In this document: positions 41,964-53,144 of the stretch, in pieces
Layout: every line of letters starts with the position of its first letter
How positions within the stretch are numbered: position 1 is the first letter of the stretch
Assembly (NCBI GenBank): GCA_029204225.1
Contig: CM055113.1
Coordinates: 22,577,605-22,641,604, forward strand
Length of the DNA: 64,000 bases
Direction of reading: 5' to 3'
From: Diphasiastrum complanatum
Lineage: Eukaryota > Streptophyta > Lycopodiopsida > Lycopodiales > Lycopodiaceae
Position numbers and translations under genes: made by a program
Notes under the pieces: generated by a model
The model's database searches: none
Told to the model about the DNA's origin: nothing
The model's input: the letters and a program-made list of their open reading frames with translations, nothing else

Positions 41964-42800
41964 TCATATCAGACAGTCTCTCTTATTAGAGGACCCTTGG
42001 GCATCGGCTGGCGGTCTGTGTTTTGAGCTTCGTGGCTTCGTGTCTTTCTTCAGCCTTCGGGTTCCCCTTCGAGGTCCTTCGGTCTTCGAACTTCGGGTCT
42101 TTGCCTTCGAGTCTTCATTCCTTTGACCTCCGTGTCTTCGGATCTTTGTGTCTTTGGATACAATGACCTGTTGTTCCTTTCCGTGCATTTCTGCAGACAC
42201 GAACTCGAAAGCTATCAAAGCTTTGTGGCTAGAAACATTAAGTTTCTCTAGCTTCCTCTCAAAGCGTGGTAGCTTTACGATTCCCAGATTCGTCCTCTGC
42301 CTTTCGAACATCCCTTTGTCTAAGGGATTAGTAAAGATGTTGGATACCATATGCTTCATTCTTATGAAGGTGGTTTTCAATTCGGTCCTCTCAACTAGGT
42401 CCTTTATCAAATGATATTTGATTGCAATGTGTTTCGTCCTTGAATGAAACACGAGATCCTTCGTCAAGTGTATGGCAGATGTGTTGTCCATTTGCAGAAT
42501 TAGAGGCTCGTTGGTGGTTTCACCTAGTCCGTCGAGGAACTGTCTGAGCCATGTGATCTCGTTGGCCATCTTGGTGGCTGTGACATATTCTACTTTGAAG
42601 GATGAATGAGTGGTGATGGTTTGCTTCTTGCTGACCCAGAGAATGGCTACCTTTGCTGCGATGGTGCACCCTCCTGAGATGCTTTTACAGTCGTCCTTGA
42701 GTGATGCCATCATTGAAGTCGTTAGACTTATACTCACCTCCACTATCTGATCTTAGAACTTTGATCTTCCTACCTGTCTGATTTTCTCTTGGAAAAGCGT
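41964..42800 (-). mobile_element. Copia relic: integrase scrap joined to RNase H
   Basis: The minus strand has near 42.77-42.72 kb the integrase phrase TGRKIKVLRSDSGGEYK, and soon after (42743-41964) the RNase H phrases AAKVAILWVSKKQTITTHSS, ANEITWLRQFLDGLGE, NTSAIHLTKDLVFHSRTKHI and NIFTNPLDKGMFE. RT, which should lie between, is absent, so the copy is internally deleted. The tail of the frame (RRHGGQRNEDSKAKTRSS...) is repetitive and not enzymatic. Left of it, at 41.6-41.96 kb, nothing is recognised. Confidence 0.78.
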
Positions 42801-42871
42801 AGATCCTCGTTCGCTTACATAAAACCAAGTGTTTGTTGTCACCAGTCTTTATCACAACAACTGTTTTTCAC

Positions 42872-44018
42872 AAATTGCCGCAATTGGATCAAAATGTCTT
42901 ATTGATATAAGTGATTGACATTCTCAAAATTTGGAGAGCTCCTAGCTGCTTCATAACTTGCATGCTTGAGTGCTTCCCGAGTGTCTTCTTTCTTATCACT
43001 TGTATCTGCCATTGACGGTTTCATCTCTGGTTTCTTGGCAGACACTAACTTCTGGGAGGTTGTATCCTCCATATTGCTTCTGGTCATTTTCGCAATTTTT
43101 TTCTCAGTTGAAGTTCCAGTCTTGTCAATGCTCTTTCCTGATAGGTAGCACAATCTTGGTTATCAGTCTTCAAGGGAATGGGCTCGTTCACTCATTAGTA
43201 GTAGAAACAGATTGGACGAATAGTTGGTGACGGCAAGGAAACATGATGAAGGCATGGTGGAAGGATGAAGGAACTGATAGTTCTACAGTTGCAGCCTTGG
43301 ACCCTTGCAATGTCAAGCTTCGACCTCCACTTGCTGGATGAGGAGCTTGCTTTATTTTGCAGGTTCACGGATGTCTTCATCTTTCATTTTTTGCAGCTCT
43401 TTCTTTTGATCCGTTACTTTTGGATCTCTTTGGGCTTCATAGGAGGGGATTCAACTATCATTGCTCCAGAGAGTTTCTTTTGATCAAGACTGATCTAACT
43501 CAACTGTTGCTTAAGTTTTGTCCTTTCCTCCTCAGCTTCTTTGCTTAATTTCTTATGTCTTCTAGCTGCTTCGCCTGCTTCTTAGATCTTCATTTGGCTA
43601 ATCAACCATTGTAGGTGGCAATTGGTCTTCGCAAGACACTTGCAATGATCTTTCAACTGCTTTGGTAGGACTATAAGAAACTAGGGATTTCTCAAAAGAA
43701 CAGTAAACTGATGATAAACAAACAGATGGAAGGTAGGACGAAGGTGGTGACATCGGTAGATGGTGTGGACGATAGGCATGCGAATGGCACAGAAGTATGG
43801 CAAGAGGTCGGTTGAAGAAAGAGACTGATTTTTCAATGCTTGTGTTTTCCTTTCTGAAGGATCCTCGTCGTGACTGGAGTACTTCTTCTGATTGAGTATC
43901 TTTGAATTGCCCATCTGTCTTCTTAGCCTTGTCGTTTTCATATTTGACTTGTGACCTTGGCTGTCGATCTTGCTGATGCTATTGCTGGCAGTGTAACTGC
44001 TCCAGTGGATCCAAGCAG

Positions 44019-44106
<88 letters not shown>

Positions 44107-44820
44107 AAAATCTGTTGGTGGGGATGCGGTTACTGGTAGCTGTTCATGTTCAGGATTGGATTGGCGTGTGGAACACGTATTGAAAACACGTTGAACTTGT
44201 GACTGGACTAAAGATTGAACAAATTTTAACTAGATTTGTTTCGATCTTGCTGTAGTTGACTCAAAAATAAATATGGCAATGAGATGTAGGAGTCAACTCG
44301 GACGTGATATGTACTTCTCATATTACTCAAAAATTTTAGACGGCTATACAAGGGTATTTGAAGATGGATAGATGAATGAAAATGTGTTTTGGAGATGCTC
44401 TATAGAAGACTCTCGTGCAGTAGCTATTTCTCATGCAAAAATCAATCACACAAAATAGGTGAAGAGAAACAAGGAAATAAACAAACGTTACAGAGAGAGA
44501 GAACTGTATGGCACGTGTCGAACAAAACTTGCATTCATCAACGTTGATAATTTAGCTTGACAGTTGCAATATTCCATTGTTTGTAGAGTAAGGAGACTTA
44601 TTCTCACGTGCCCTTGTCAACACAAGGCAAGGTTGGTGATACTGGAATCTACCATCAGTGATAGCAGATGTGGTAAGATATAGTTTGAGATGCATGTATG
44701 GGTGAGGTACTATGTCCTAATGACCTCTCTGAACAAGAGATTCAGAACCGAATCTCTATCTGGATTTCTGAATCCTAGATGTGTTGTGTACTTGCACATT
44801 GGAAATCTTATCAGCATATG
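42872..44820. other. Unidentified insertion inside the Gypsy relic
   Basis: About 1.95 kb that interrupts the Gypsy tail. Flanks by eye: CTATTTGT on the 45-kb side and TTGTGATAAAG on the 42.8-kb side, so a 4-5 bp duplication (TTGT) is possible but not certain. The minus strand has Lys/Glu-rich readings (SDKKEDTREALKHASYEAA at 42899-43153; EAARRHKKLSKEAEEERTK near 43.55 kb), coiled-coil-like but with no known domain. A long CT microsatellite is inside it. No LTR or terminal inverted repeat was recognised. Confidence 0.5.
44021..44105 (+). repeat. Long CT microsatellite
   Basis: About 41 perfect CT dinucleotides without interruption. Likely length-polymorphic. No role evident. Confidence 0.95.
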
Positions 44821-45240
44821 GAAAGACAAATAGATTTGAGGTTGTAGAAGTGGAGAAAAACTGTCAATTCTCTATGGAGGTTGCTCTTGGTTGGACATTG
44901 TAGTAGATGACGGAAGATCGGTTTCACTTTCTTTCGACAAGGACTCATTTCATATTAGTGTCTTTTGCATTATGGAGCTGGTGTATTGTGCGGTAATGTA
45001 CAAGTTTGCAAGAAACTTCTCGATTGAGCAGCAGGTTTAACTGTTGGTTGCTATGGTGCTCATGTTGTTGTTGTGAGGATCCTATCAGGATTCATAACTG
45101 ACATGATGGGCAGGTAGGATTTTAGGTGGTTGTTTTGGACAGTCTTTGAAACTGTGTTTTCTGACACAGTCGGGACACTCAGCATGGTACTTGGTCTTGA
45201 CTGGACAATCAACCATGAAGTGGCCAGTAAGGATCATGGT

Positions 45241-45964
45241 CAATGTTCAAAATTGCTCCTAGTTGCGAGATGGAGTCCCATATGGACTAATGGCCCAGAT
45301 TGACCATCGAGTTAGTGGTGAGGATCAAGTGTTTCAAATCCAATGACCAAGATAGTTTTGAAGGGGCCCAAGGGGCACTGAAGTGCATATTGGCTTTCAT
45401 TTTCATTAAAAATCCTCACTTTGAAAGGAACCTAAGGTCCAGTAATTCATGTAGTTGGGAGTTTCTTCACTATGAAGAAACAATTCATTTCCTAAGAAGG
45501 CTTTTATTTTCACCTCCTTTAATCGTTCTAGACCAAACGAAGGGCTAAGGACTCCAAATGAACTATATCTGCATTATTTCAGCCTTTCCCGTGGAAAGTC
45601 TGATAATTTAAAAAATCCTTAGAGTGTCGTCCAAATTAAGTGAAATCCTTGATAATGAAAGTCCCTTTTGTTTAACACCTTTCACCATGAAAGTATGTAC
45701 CTGCCCTTCAAAACACTATGTGTGTGGGTAAAGGGTAATTTGAATTTGGAGTGGGCCCCTTAGATGTATGCCCTACATAACCTTCTTCGTGTACAAAATT
45801 TGACAGATTTTTCTCTCCAAATCTAACTATAACTGTAACTGTAACTGTAACTCTACCCTACATCCCAAATGCTAAGTCTAACTCCAATTCTAACTCTAAC
45901 TGTACCTTGCATCTCAAAACCATAAACCATAAACATCACTTCAAACTTACTACTACAACACTTC
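45241..45964. other. Intergenic, nothing recognised
   Basis: No gene supported; the frame at 45300-45548 shows no domain. At about 45825-45910 there is a short run of AACTGT/AACTCT units (TAACTGTAACTGTAACTGTA), probably slippage. Confidence 0.45.
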
Positions 45965-46255
45965 TGAATACACAATGTTTTGAGTGTACCTCGCCACTCC
46001 ACCCACATCCGTAAATTGATTGTCCTTGTTAGTAATCAGCACATGAAGACTTGCTGCATTTCGCACTCTCGAAAGTGCAACATACGCTGCCCATGACTAA
46101 ACATAGGTTGAGGCAAATACAATCCAATCGTGTCCATAGTTTGCCTTTGTGCTTTGTTTATTGTCATGGCAAATGCTGCTCTGATAAGGAAACTAGACCC
46201 TCTGCAATTCAAACGGTATGTTCAAATCACATTAGAGGAGTTCCAAAATAGAAAA
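45965..46255 (-). pseudogene. Helitron helicase (Pif1-like) C-terminal relic
   Basis: Minus-strand reading: RAAFAMTINKAQRQTMDTIG, LYLPQPMFSHGQ, YVALSRVRNAASLHVLITN. This is the hallmark C-terminal block of plant Helitron helicases (FPIRLAFAMTINKAQGQT, LYLPxPVFSHGQLYVALSR), helicase motifs V and VI of superfamily 1. A stop codon interrupts the block after the LQRV reading, and the upstream RepHel protein is missing, so this is a decayed fragment. Helitrons move by rolling-circle replication and often capture host gene pieces. The typical CTRR 3' end and hairpin were not located. Confidence 0.82.
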
Positions 46256-46599
46256 AGACCCTTTGTAAAGATACTTTTATTTATTTTTCTCTAGTTTCGA
46301 CCGTCACTGGCCCAATCACAATGCACAAATTTGAGATCTATGTAATGTATTCAAATAAACTGAAAAATTAAAATACATTATAGAAACCTTTGAAATTTGT
46401 GTCCAAGCAGGATGGACGTATCCCATTGGTTTGCTCTTTCTGCTCGACATGTGTTAGTCTGCCCGACGTCAATATCTCAACTTGAATTTACTTAACTATG
46501 CTGGTTAGTATAATGAAATTTGCTAACCATACCAGTTACAGTTATAGAAATATAGTATGCACAGTTACTTAAAATATGGTATGCACAGTAACTGTGACT

Positions 46600-47900
46600 A
46601 CGGTGGCATATCAGAGAGATTTTTGGTGCCCAAAACTTTGAAAATAGCAATGGCAAGGAGACCCACAGATCTACAGTTGAGTTTGTGATTCTTTACAAAG
46701 AGAAAGATGAAGCTAATAACTGGAAGCCAACAAAATATACGAAGAATTCGTGGGTATTGTTGCATCCATCATGAAAGGGCAATTTTCGACAGAAGAAAAG
46801 GGCAAAAATGACATACAAATCTTATTGGAAAGCAAAAATTCTGGAGTTTAAGACTACTCCGGGAGGTCACTCGATATCAGAAGTTTTAGTACAACATGTA
46901 TATATGCATTCAGAAATAAAAGTACAAGATATCAATCCTCATGATCATCGAAAATGTAATTCTAAGTATATCAAAACATATGCACTCTACTGCAATCATA
47001 GGTGATTCTTTTATTGATGCTCTTCAGATTACGATTTAAATGTTTCAACGTTTTTTTTTCTTTCAAATTTATATCCATCATGCATAAGTGAATGGGAGCC
47101 ATCACAATCACTTGTAGGAATATTGGACATGATTCTCTCTGATGTTGGAAGGCTGCAATACAGAGGAAGAAGTCCAAAGGAACTTGCCGATTGTGGTATA
47201 TATTTTTATGAATCTTTATATATGCCACAAACGGATGGAGGTTTTGGCATGCTCAAAGCAATTCCATTGCCTAGTTTTCAGAGTGATGAGTGGCCTACTC
47301 CTGACAGTATTGCTTTTGAATTCTTCAGATGCAAGCTACTCATTGATGTTAGAAATGCTATGAAGATAAGTACGGGCTCGAGAATTGTTCACCTAAGTTG
47401 GTTTATCTCATTGCATATATTTGTTGATTTTTTCTCAAGTGCTAGTGTTCGTAGGATACTAACTGTATTTGTTTGCAAAGATTTATCAGATGAGACTTTG
47501 TCAGACCTTATGGATCAAGGCTGGGATAGTAAAACAAATAATGACATAGAATGTAGGATTAAAAAGTCGTCAATGATCTTCCGTTATCATATCAAAAAAC
47601 ATGCTCAATCTCACATTTAGCTATCAGAGATACAAGAAAATTGAAGGTACATGGCTACCATAGAATCAAGACTTTGAACTAAATGGTCACTCAAACCGAA
47701 TGGAGATAAGCATTATCTACAATGAAAAATATTTGACTATGGTTGAGGTGGAAGAGCATTGGATGCTTGATTTTATCAGATTTGAGCTCATGCTATTACA
47801 AACCAATCTACCAACATATTTTAGATTTATCATCAACGGAAGAATTGTAAGTACTATATGTTTATTGCCATTTCAAAATAGTACAAAATAATTGAAAATG
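46600..47900 (+). pseudogene. Unidentified coding-like blocks, possible captured gene
   Basis: Plus-strand readings look protein-like over several separate blocks: about 46.62-46.77 kb (FENSNGKETHRSTVEFVILY, KEKDEANNWKPTKYTKNSWV), 46808-47005, 47123-47620 (SDVGRLQYRGRSPKELADCG, PLPSFQSDEWPTPDSIAFEF, DQGWDSKTNNDIECRIKKSS) and 47700-47891 (EEHWMLDFIRFELMLLQTNL). The blocks are separated by AT-rich gaps with plausible splice signals and have breaks, so this resembles a decayed multi-exon gene or pieces of one. I do not recognise the family. Proximity to the Helitron relic makes gene capture possible. Confidence 0.4.
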
Positions 47901-48755
47901 ACATAATTTACAATCGCACATTCACTAATATTTGTCATGTCACAGATGCAAAAAAGACAGGAGTTGATAACGTGTTGCAAAGATCTATCTACAACAATCA
48001 CCATTGTGGAAGAACAATAGCTTCAAATAAAGTTTAGTAAAAATCTATGTATAGACTCTTTCATTCAATAAATGAAAGCCCAAGTTGGGCATCAATACAT
48101 GTATTTTGTGCTCCCAAATTCATAAAATGGAACAGCACTTGATATACCAATCTATATTTTCCTATCAATTCTATACATGTGCAATCTATATCTGTCCTGT
48201 GCTATCTATATTTTTCTGATCTTTATTTAATATAATAACATCATCCTTAGCACCATCATCAACAATAGGAGGCTGAAGCCTTGCCCTCGCCCGTATGCTT
48301 AGGATAATTTCTTGTCTAAACCTATACACTTGGCTTGATGTGTATTCAGGAAGTGTAAACTGCAAGATAGAACATTCATGTATTAGTAACGACTAAAAAA
48401 ATTAATAGAATAGAAAAACTAATCACGATTCCAAAACCAAGAATAAATTACTTTTGAAATATCAACATCCTCTTGAAGGTTGAACCACTCAAAAAATAAC
48501 TTTGCATTATATAAAGTGTACCACCCACAGCTAAATGAATCATTTTGCTGGGGTGACTGCAAAAAAATTCAGCACACAAGAAAGCAATTAAAAAACAAAA
48601 TGAATTAGAACGAAACAAATATATTAGAATACTGATTTTAAAATGATGTTAAGAAAGACAAAATTTACCTCCAAACTGATTATCTGCCGGTCAATTGAAT
48701 GGGGTCAAACTCTCATCGTGTTCTCTGAGGAAGAATTGTTATCATTTTCCTACAG
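47901..48755. other. Intergenic; right part may be a Copia LTR
   Basis: No gene. The sequence directly before 48756 ends CCTACA, a possible LTR terminus next to the primer site, but the LTR start was not found. Confidence 0.4.
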
Positions 48756-48767
48756 TGGTATCAGAGC
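48756..48767 (+). promoter_or_regulatory. Initiator-Met tRNA primer-binding site
   Basis: TGGTATCAGAGC is the complement of the plant initiator-Met tRNA 3' end, used to prime minus-strand DNA by most plant Copia elements. It lies about 110 bp before the gag ATG region at 48868. Confidence 0.88.
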
Positions 48768-48867
48768 ATACAAGTCAGAGTCGATACAGTGGTATCTTCA
48801 CATCTCTCTCAGCATTCTTCATACATCCATCAACAAGCCGCATCTGGAGTTATTCAGAAAATAGAAG

Positions 48868-49680
48868 ATGTCATCGATCAACAATATTCAAGCTAAGATC
48901 ACTACGATTTTGGATCAAGAAGGTTCAAACTTCTTGATTTGGAAATTAAAGACTTTATTCATATTGAAGGGCGAAGGTCTATGACAGTGGGTAGAACCAA
49001 TAGAAGAGAAGTCAGTAGCTACTCCTGACAAATTTTTTTGAGAACGGAGTTTAAGAAATGACAAAGCTATAGCAATTAGTGTGTCTTCAGTGCAATGTTG
49101 GTTAAATCCAAAGATTGAATGCATTCATTGTCATAAACGGGGTCATGCAGCAGTAAATTGTTATCAGAATCCTAGAAACAAAAAGGAGCAAAATCGAAGC
49201 GAACCTTCAGATTCAAACTATGTCGAAGACAAAGCAGAATGCTCCAGAACAACAGAAGATAGGATGACAAGGAACTCAGCAGCTTATGTTAGTACTGATC
49301 TATGTTATTCATCTAATTCTAAAATTCGAGAAGTAGTACTTGATTCGGGAGCCACATCACATCTTGTTTTCTCGAAACAAATTTTGTTTGAGTACAAGAA
49401 AACTAACTATTTGAGGTTCATTATACTTGGAGACAGTTCTAAACACGTGGTTGATGGAACTGGTGTACTATGGCTGGACACGAATCATGGTGACAAGAAA
49501 CTGGAGGAAGTCCTCTATGTCCCTACTCTTGACAAATATCTTCTATCCATAGCAAAGATAGTCGATACAAGCATGTCAATAACCTTCACAAAGAACTCTT
49601 GTAAACTGTTTGAGGAAGATCCTGATAACCTAGTTGCTAAAGGCAACAGAGAAGAAAATTTGTATCACTTAAACATTTGA
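48868..49680 (+). pseudogene. Copia gag start, zinc knuckle and protease
   Basis: ATGTCATCGATCAACAATAT opens with KITTILDQEGSNFLIWKLKT, a gag start. The 199-residue frame 49081-49680 holds CIHCHKRGHAAVNC (CX2CX4HX4C) and the protease block VVLDSGATSHLVFS, then LYVPTLDKYLLSIAKIVDTS. Most of gag between them is missing. Confidence 0.82.
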
Positions 49681-50532
49681 ACAATAATCGAACAAGCCAA
49701 TCAAACTCAGGAATTGACAAATATTCTGTGGCACAAGAAGCTATGTCACATGAACATGGAAGCCTTGTACCAAGCCAACAAAAGTCAGAGAATTGAAGGA
49801 GTCGAAATCAAAAGTAGAGATATTTGAACTACCTACAAATCCTGTTTTAAAGACAAGACGACTAGAACACCTTTCAGTAAGGATGTTTATAAAGCAACTG
49901 AGGTACTTGAAATTGTGCATTCAGATATTTGTGGACCATTCGGAGTATTGTCATTGGGTGATGCAAAGTACTTCATTACGTTTATTGATGCCTTCAGCAA
50001 GTTCACTGTAGTATACTTTATACATACAAAATTTGAAGCTTTCGAAAAATTTGTTGAGTATACGAATTAGGCTAAGAAGCAGACATGCAATAAGTTGAAG
50101 CAAATTTGCATAGATCGTGGAGGTGAGTACATTTCCAACAAATTCAAGGCTTACTATACTGATCGAGGTATTATGCATACGAAGACTGCATCATACACAC
50201 CTCAGCACAATGGAATAGCTGAACGAAGGAATCGTACACTTATGAAAGCTGCAAGGTGTATGATGGCTCATGCGAAAGCACCCAAACAGTTGTGGGCAGA
50301 AGTAGTGGCTACATCGAATTATCTTCAGAATCGTATTCTGAAATCTCAAATACGGGATAAAACTCCTCATGAGATATGGTGGAAGTCGAAGCCAAATCTA
50401 GCACATGTTCGGACATTCGGATGCGCAGTGTATATGCACATACTAGACAAGTTGAGAAAGAAACTTGATGAAAAGACAGAACAAGGTTTTCTGGTAGGAT
50501 TCGAGTTACATTCGTCATATTATCGTGTCTAA
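49681..50532 (+). pseudogene. Copia integrase
   Basis: Contains the HHCC-type start (LWHKKLCHMNMEAL, near 49.73 kb), EIVHSDICGPF and FITFIDAFSKFTVVYF. The frame 50095-50532 has ICIDRGGEYISNKFKAYYTD and TPQHNGIAERRNRTLMKAAR, then PHEIWWKSKPNLAHVRTFGC. The D, D and E blocks are recognisable. Fossil. Confidence 0.82.
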
Positions 50533-50695
50533 GTACCCGAAACTGGTAGAATAAAAATTGTTCGAGAGGTTAAATTTAATGAGTCGACATACATAGCAAA
50601 CAGTGATCTAGTCGGCTATGAAATTTTCAAAAACTATTATGAGCTACCAACAATGACAGAAATAAAACAAGTAGAAGATGAAAGAGAATTACCAG

Positions 50696-50936
50696 ATCTT
50701 GCTTGAAGCCTATATTCTTCATTGATCAAGATCTCTTGAAGATCAATCAAACTTGACAAAGTTTTTTGGATGGCAAGACTTTGTACAATGTTAGCATGAG
50801 CATCCAACAAACCATTAAGAATAACTTGAACAAGCTCTCCTTCTGTAATGCTCTCATCAATGCAAGCTAACTCATCATTCAAAGCCTTCACTCTCAAAAC
50901 AAAAAGATTTGGACTCTCTTCACAAAGGGAGGTCAA
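50696..50936 (-). mobile_element. Inverted gag fragment of another Copia family
   Basis: The minus-strand reading FVLRVKALNDELACIDESIT, GELVQVILNGLLDAHANIVQ and SLIDLQEILINEEYRLQA matches the gag at 10.53-10.73 kb almost residue for residue, but lies in opposite orientation inside the host Copia, between its integrase and RT. About 240 bp, without LTRs. Confidence 0.88.
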
Positions 50937-51124
50937 GATTCAGTACCTGACAGACTCGAATCACCAGTTCGAATTTCAGCAGAAAAGGTCGAATCAGAAT
51001 CGAACTCAAAACCTGCAGAATCGAACTCGAAACCACTTGTGAGAAGATCTGATAGACAGCGTAAACCACCAAAAAGGTATGGTCAGGATGTTTTTAATAA
51101 CCATCAAATTTTTTAGTTTTTCTG

Positions 51125-52100
51125 ATGAACCTTAAACATTCGAGGAAGTTGTTGATGGACCAGATAAAGATCGTTGGATTCAAGCAATGGAGGAAGAAAT
51201 GTCATTCACGTATAAGAACAATGTATGGACACTTGCACCTATTCTTGATGGAAGGAAACCAGTCAAATGCAAGTGGATCTACAAGATCAAAACTGGTCCT
51301 GATGGAGAGAACATTAGATACAAAGCAAGGTTGGTTGCTAAAGGATTTTCACAGAAGTATGGAATCGACTACACTAATACTTTCTCACCGGTAGTCAAAC
51401 ATACATCAATTTGCTTGTTATTCGTGTATGCAGTGGCTCATGGTCTGAAAATCCATATTGTGTATGAGAAGACTGCTTTCTTGCACGCAAAATTGGAAGA
51501 AAACTTATTCATGGACCAACCACTTGGTTTTGTAAGCCAAGAATATCCAGAATATGGATGTCACATGAATAAAAGCATTTATGGTCTGAAATAAGCAGCA
51601 AGACAATGGTATAGAAAGAAGGACGAAGCACTACATTCCTTAGGCTTCAAACCGCTATTTGCTGAATCGAATGTCTATATCAAGCATGTCCAAAATGAAT
51701 TAATCATTCTAGCTATCTATGTTGATGACACGCTTATCTTCTCAAGAAGAGATACGTTAATTTCAGATGTCAAAAGAGACATTTCTGAAATATTTGAGAT
51801 CGCTAATCTAGGAGAAGCTAAAATCTATCTAGGCTTGCAGATCGTGAGAGACTTTGAAGGCGATAAGTTGTATCTTCACCAATAAAAGTACACTCAAAAG
51901 ATCATTGAAGACTTCAACATGCTCGAATGCAAAGGTGTGCATACTCCTATGATACTTGGATAGATCGTCCGCAAACTCTCGAGGAAGAGAAGCAAATGGC
52001 CAATACACCCTATCGTAGGCTGATTGGATCACTGTTATATCTAGCAGACAACACAAGACCTGATATAGCGTTTGCAGTATACAGACTGAGCCAATATAAT
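51125..52100 (+). pseudogene. Copia reverse transcriptase and RNase H start
   Basis: 51187-51594 has NNVWTLAPILDGRKPVKCKW, IRYKARLVAKGFSQKYGIDY and FSPVVKHTSI; later AIYVDDTLIFSRRD (YVDD box, near 51.72 kb) and EIANLGEAKIYLGLQ. The link to RNase H is TPYRRLIGSLLYLADNTRPD near 52.02 kb. It ends shortly after. Fossil with several breaks. Confidence 0.85.
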
Positions 52101-52172
52101 CAGATCCCAGGATCGTTGTTGTTACATACCTATGTAACTAGTAGTACTTCAGACCCCTAATAGTCCATTTAG

Positions 52173-53144
52173 TGTTGGAAGCTAAATGGCAAGGTATCCT
52201 TAGGATTAAGGGTATGTGTCCTTGGATAAGGACAGACAAGTGACTATACCTTAGTTGGAGGTATGGAGTCACGTGACCTTTGGATAAGAGGTACCCTTAG
52301 TATTAAGGGTAGGTACCTTAGATTAAGGTACTAGTGTCCTTGGTTAAGGACAAGTAGGTGTCTATGCCTTGGATGAAGGTATGGAACCTAGAGAGGTGTT
52401 AGAAAGTCATTGGATGACTATTTTTCTAAACCTTGGGCCTCAACCTTGAACCATATCACTTAATTGGTCTAGGACCAAAGTATATATGCACAACTTGGGC
52501 AATGGGACCTAGTAGGAGGGCGCCCTTCTAAAGTGTCCATTGAGTTCCCAACTCCCACAAGAAAGGCATTCAAAGAGTCATAGGTTATGGAAGGAGTCTC
52601 TTGACCTTCCATAAGCCTATGGAGGCTCTTGGAGATTCTTTAACTCCCCTAGGCTTCTCTCTCTCTCATTGGATATTATGTTTTTTTGTCATTTTGAAGT
52701 TCTAATTTTTAGACCTACAAATCTAAAAATCAGATCTGAAAATTAAAGTTTTATAAAGCTTCATTAGTTATCAATTTCTAGACACTAGTTTCTTGGTTTT
52801 GGAAATCTAGAATAGTGAGAAGTGTGAAAACTTTGGTTGCTTTTGAAATGACATATGGACTTGGAATGGGAATGAGAACTTTATGTAAACATTAGCTTGG
52901 ACTAGTTAATTGAAGTTTACATAAAGATTTGGTTTTCATTTTTGCTTTTGATTAAGGCAAATGTAGCTTGTTGTTGTTTTTCTCTTAAACTTGGATTAAG
53001 TTTGCAAATAGTAGGCTTGGATTGAGCTTACAAACAATAAGATTGAATGAATAGAAAGGATGTAACAATTGAAGCAATTCTATCATTCTAATTTGAGCAC
53101 TTGTTGTTGTATTTGCATAATAGAAAAACACACAAGCAACTCCA
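52173..53144 (+). repeat. Gypsy LTR and leader with hairpin array
   Basis: Candidate start TGTTGGAAGC at 52173. It contains an array of small hairpins (52194-52383), a TATA-like TATATATG at 52481, and then leader sequence up to the gag ATG at 53145. From about 52680 it forms the left arm of the large inverted repeat. LTR end and primer site were not pinned down. Confidence 0.6.
52194..52383 (+). repeat. Array of about eight CCTT-loop-AAGG hairpins
   Basis: Successive short inverted repeats share CCTT...AAGG with 3-6-nt loops. Perfect ones: TGTCCTT-ggat-AAGGACA (52217-52234), TACCCTTA-gtat-TAAGGGTA (52292-52311), GTACCTTA-gat-TAAGGTAC (52313-52331), TGTCCTT-ggtt-AAGGACA (52335-52352). Others are imperfect (near 52198, 52236-52262, 52274-52293, 52363-52382). 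It sits in the presumed U3 part of the LTR. Confidence 0.9.

Larger units (their letters stand above)
42801..45240 (-). mobile_element. Second pol-less Gypsy relic, split by a 1.95-kb insertion
   Basis: Minus strand 45240-44823 matches plus 30.75-31.17 kb: zinc-knuckle end, then CTACCTGCCCATCATGTCAG, the tail phrases ATGAAATGAGTCCTTGTCGA and TCCAACCAAGAGCAACCTCC. The match resumes at 42870-42801 (TGATAAAGACTGG, ACACTTGGTTTTATGTAAGC), corresponding to 31.17-31.24 kb. The gap of about 1.95 kb (42872-44820) is an insertion absent from the other copy. Both copies pass directly from gag knuckle to the same non-coding tail. Fossil. Confidence 0.78.
48756..52100 (+). mobile_element. Ty1/Copia retrotransposon body, broken, with a nested fragment
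   Basis: Order on the plus strand: primer site, gag start, CCHC knuckle and protease, integrase, (inverted foreign gag fragment at 50.7 kb), RT, RNase H start. Typical Copia order. It stops within RNase H near 52.1 kb, where Gypsy LTR sequence begins. Many interruptions; fossil. Confidence 0.88.
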
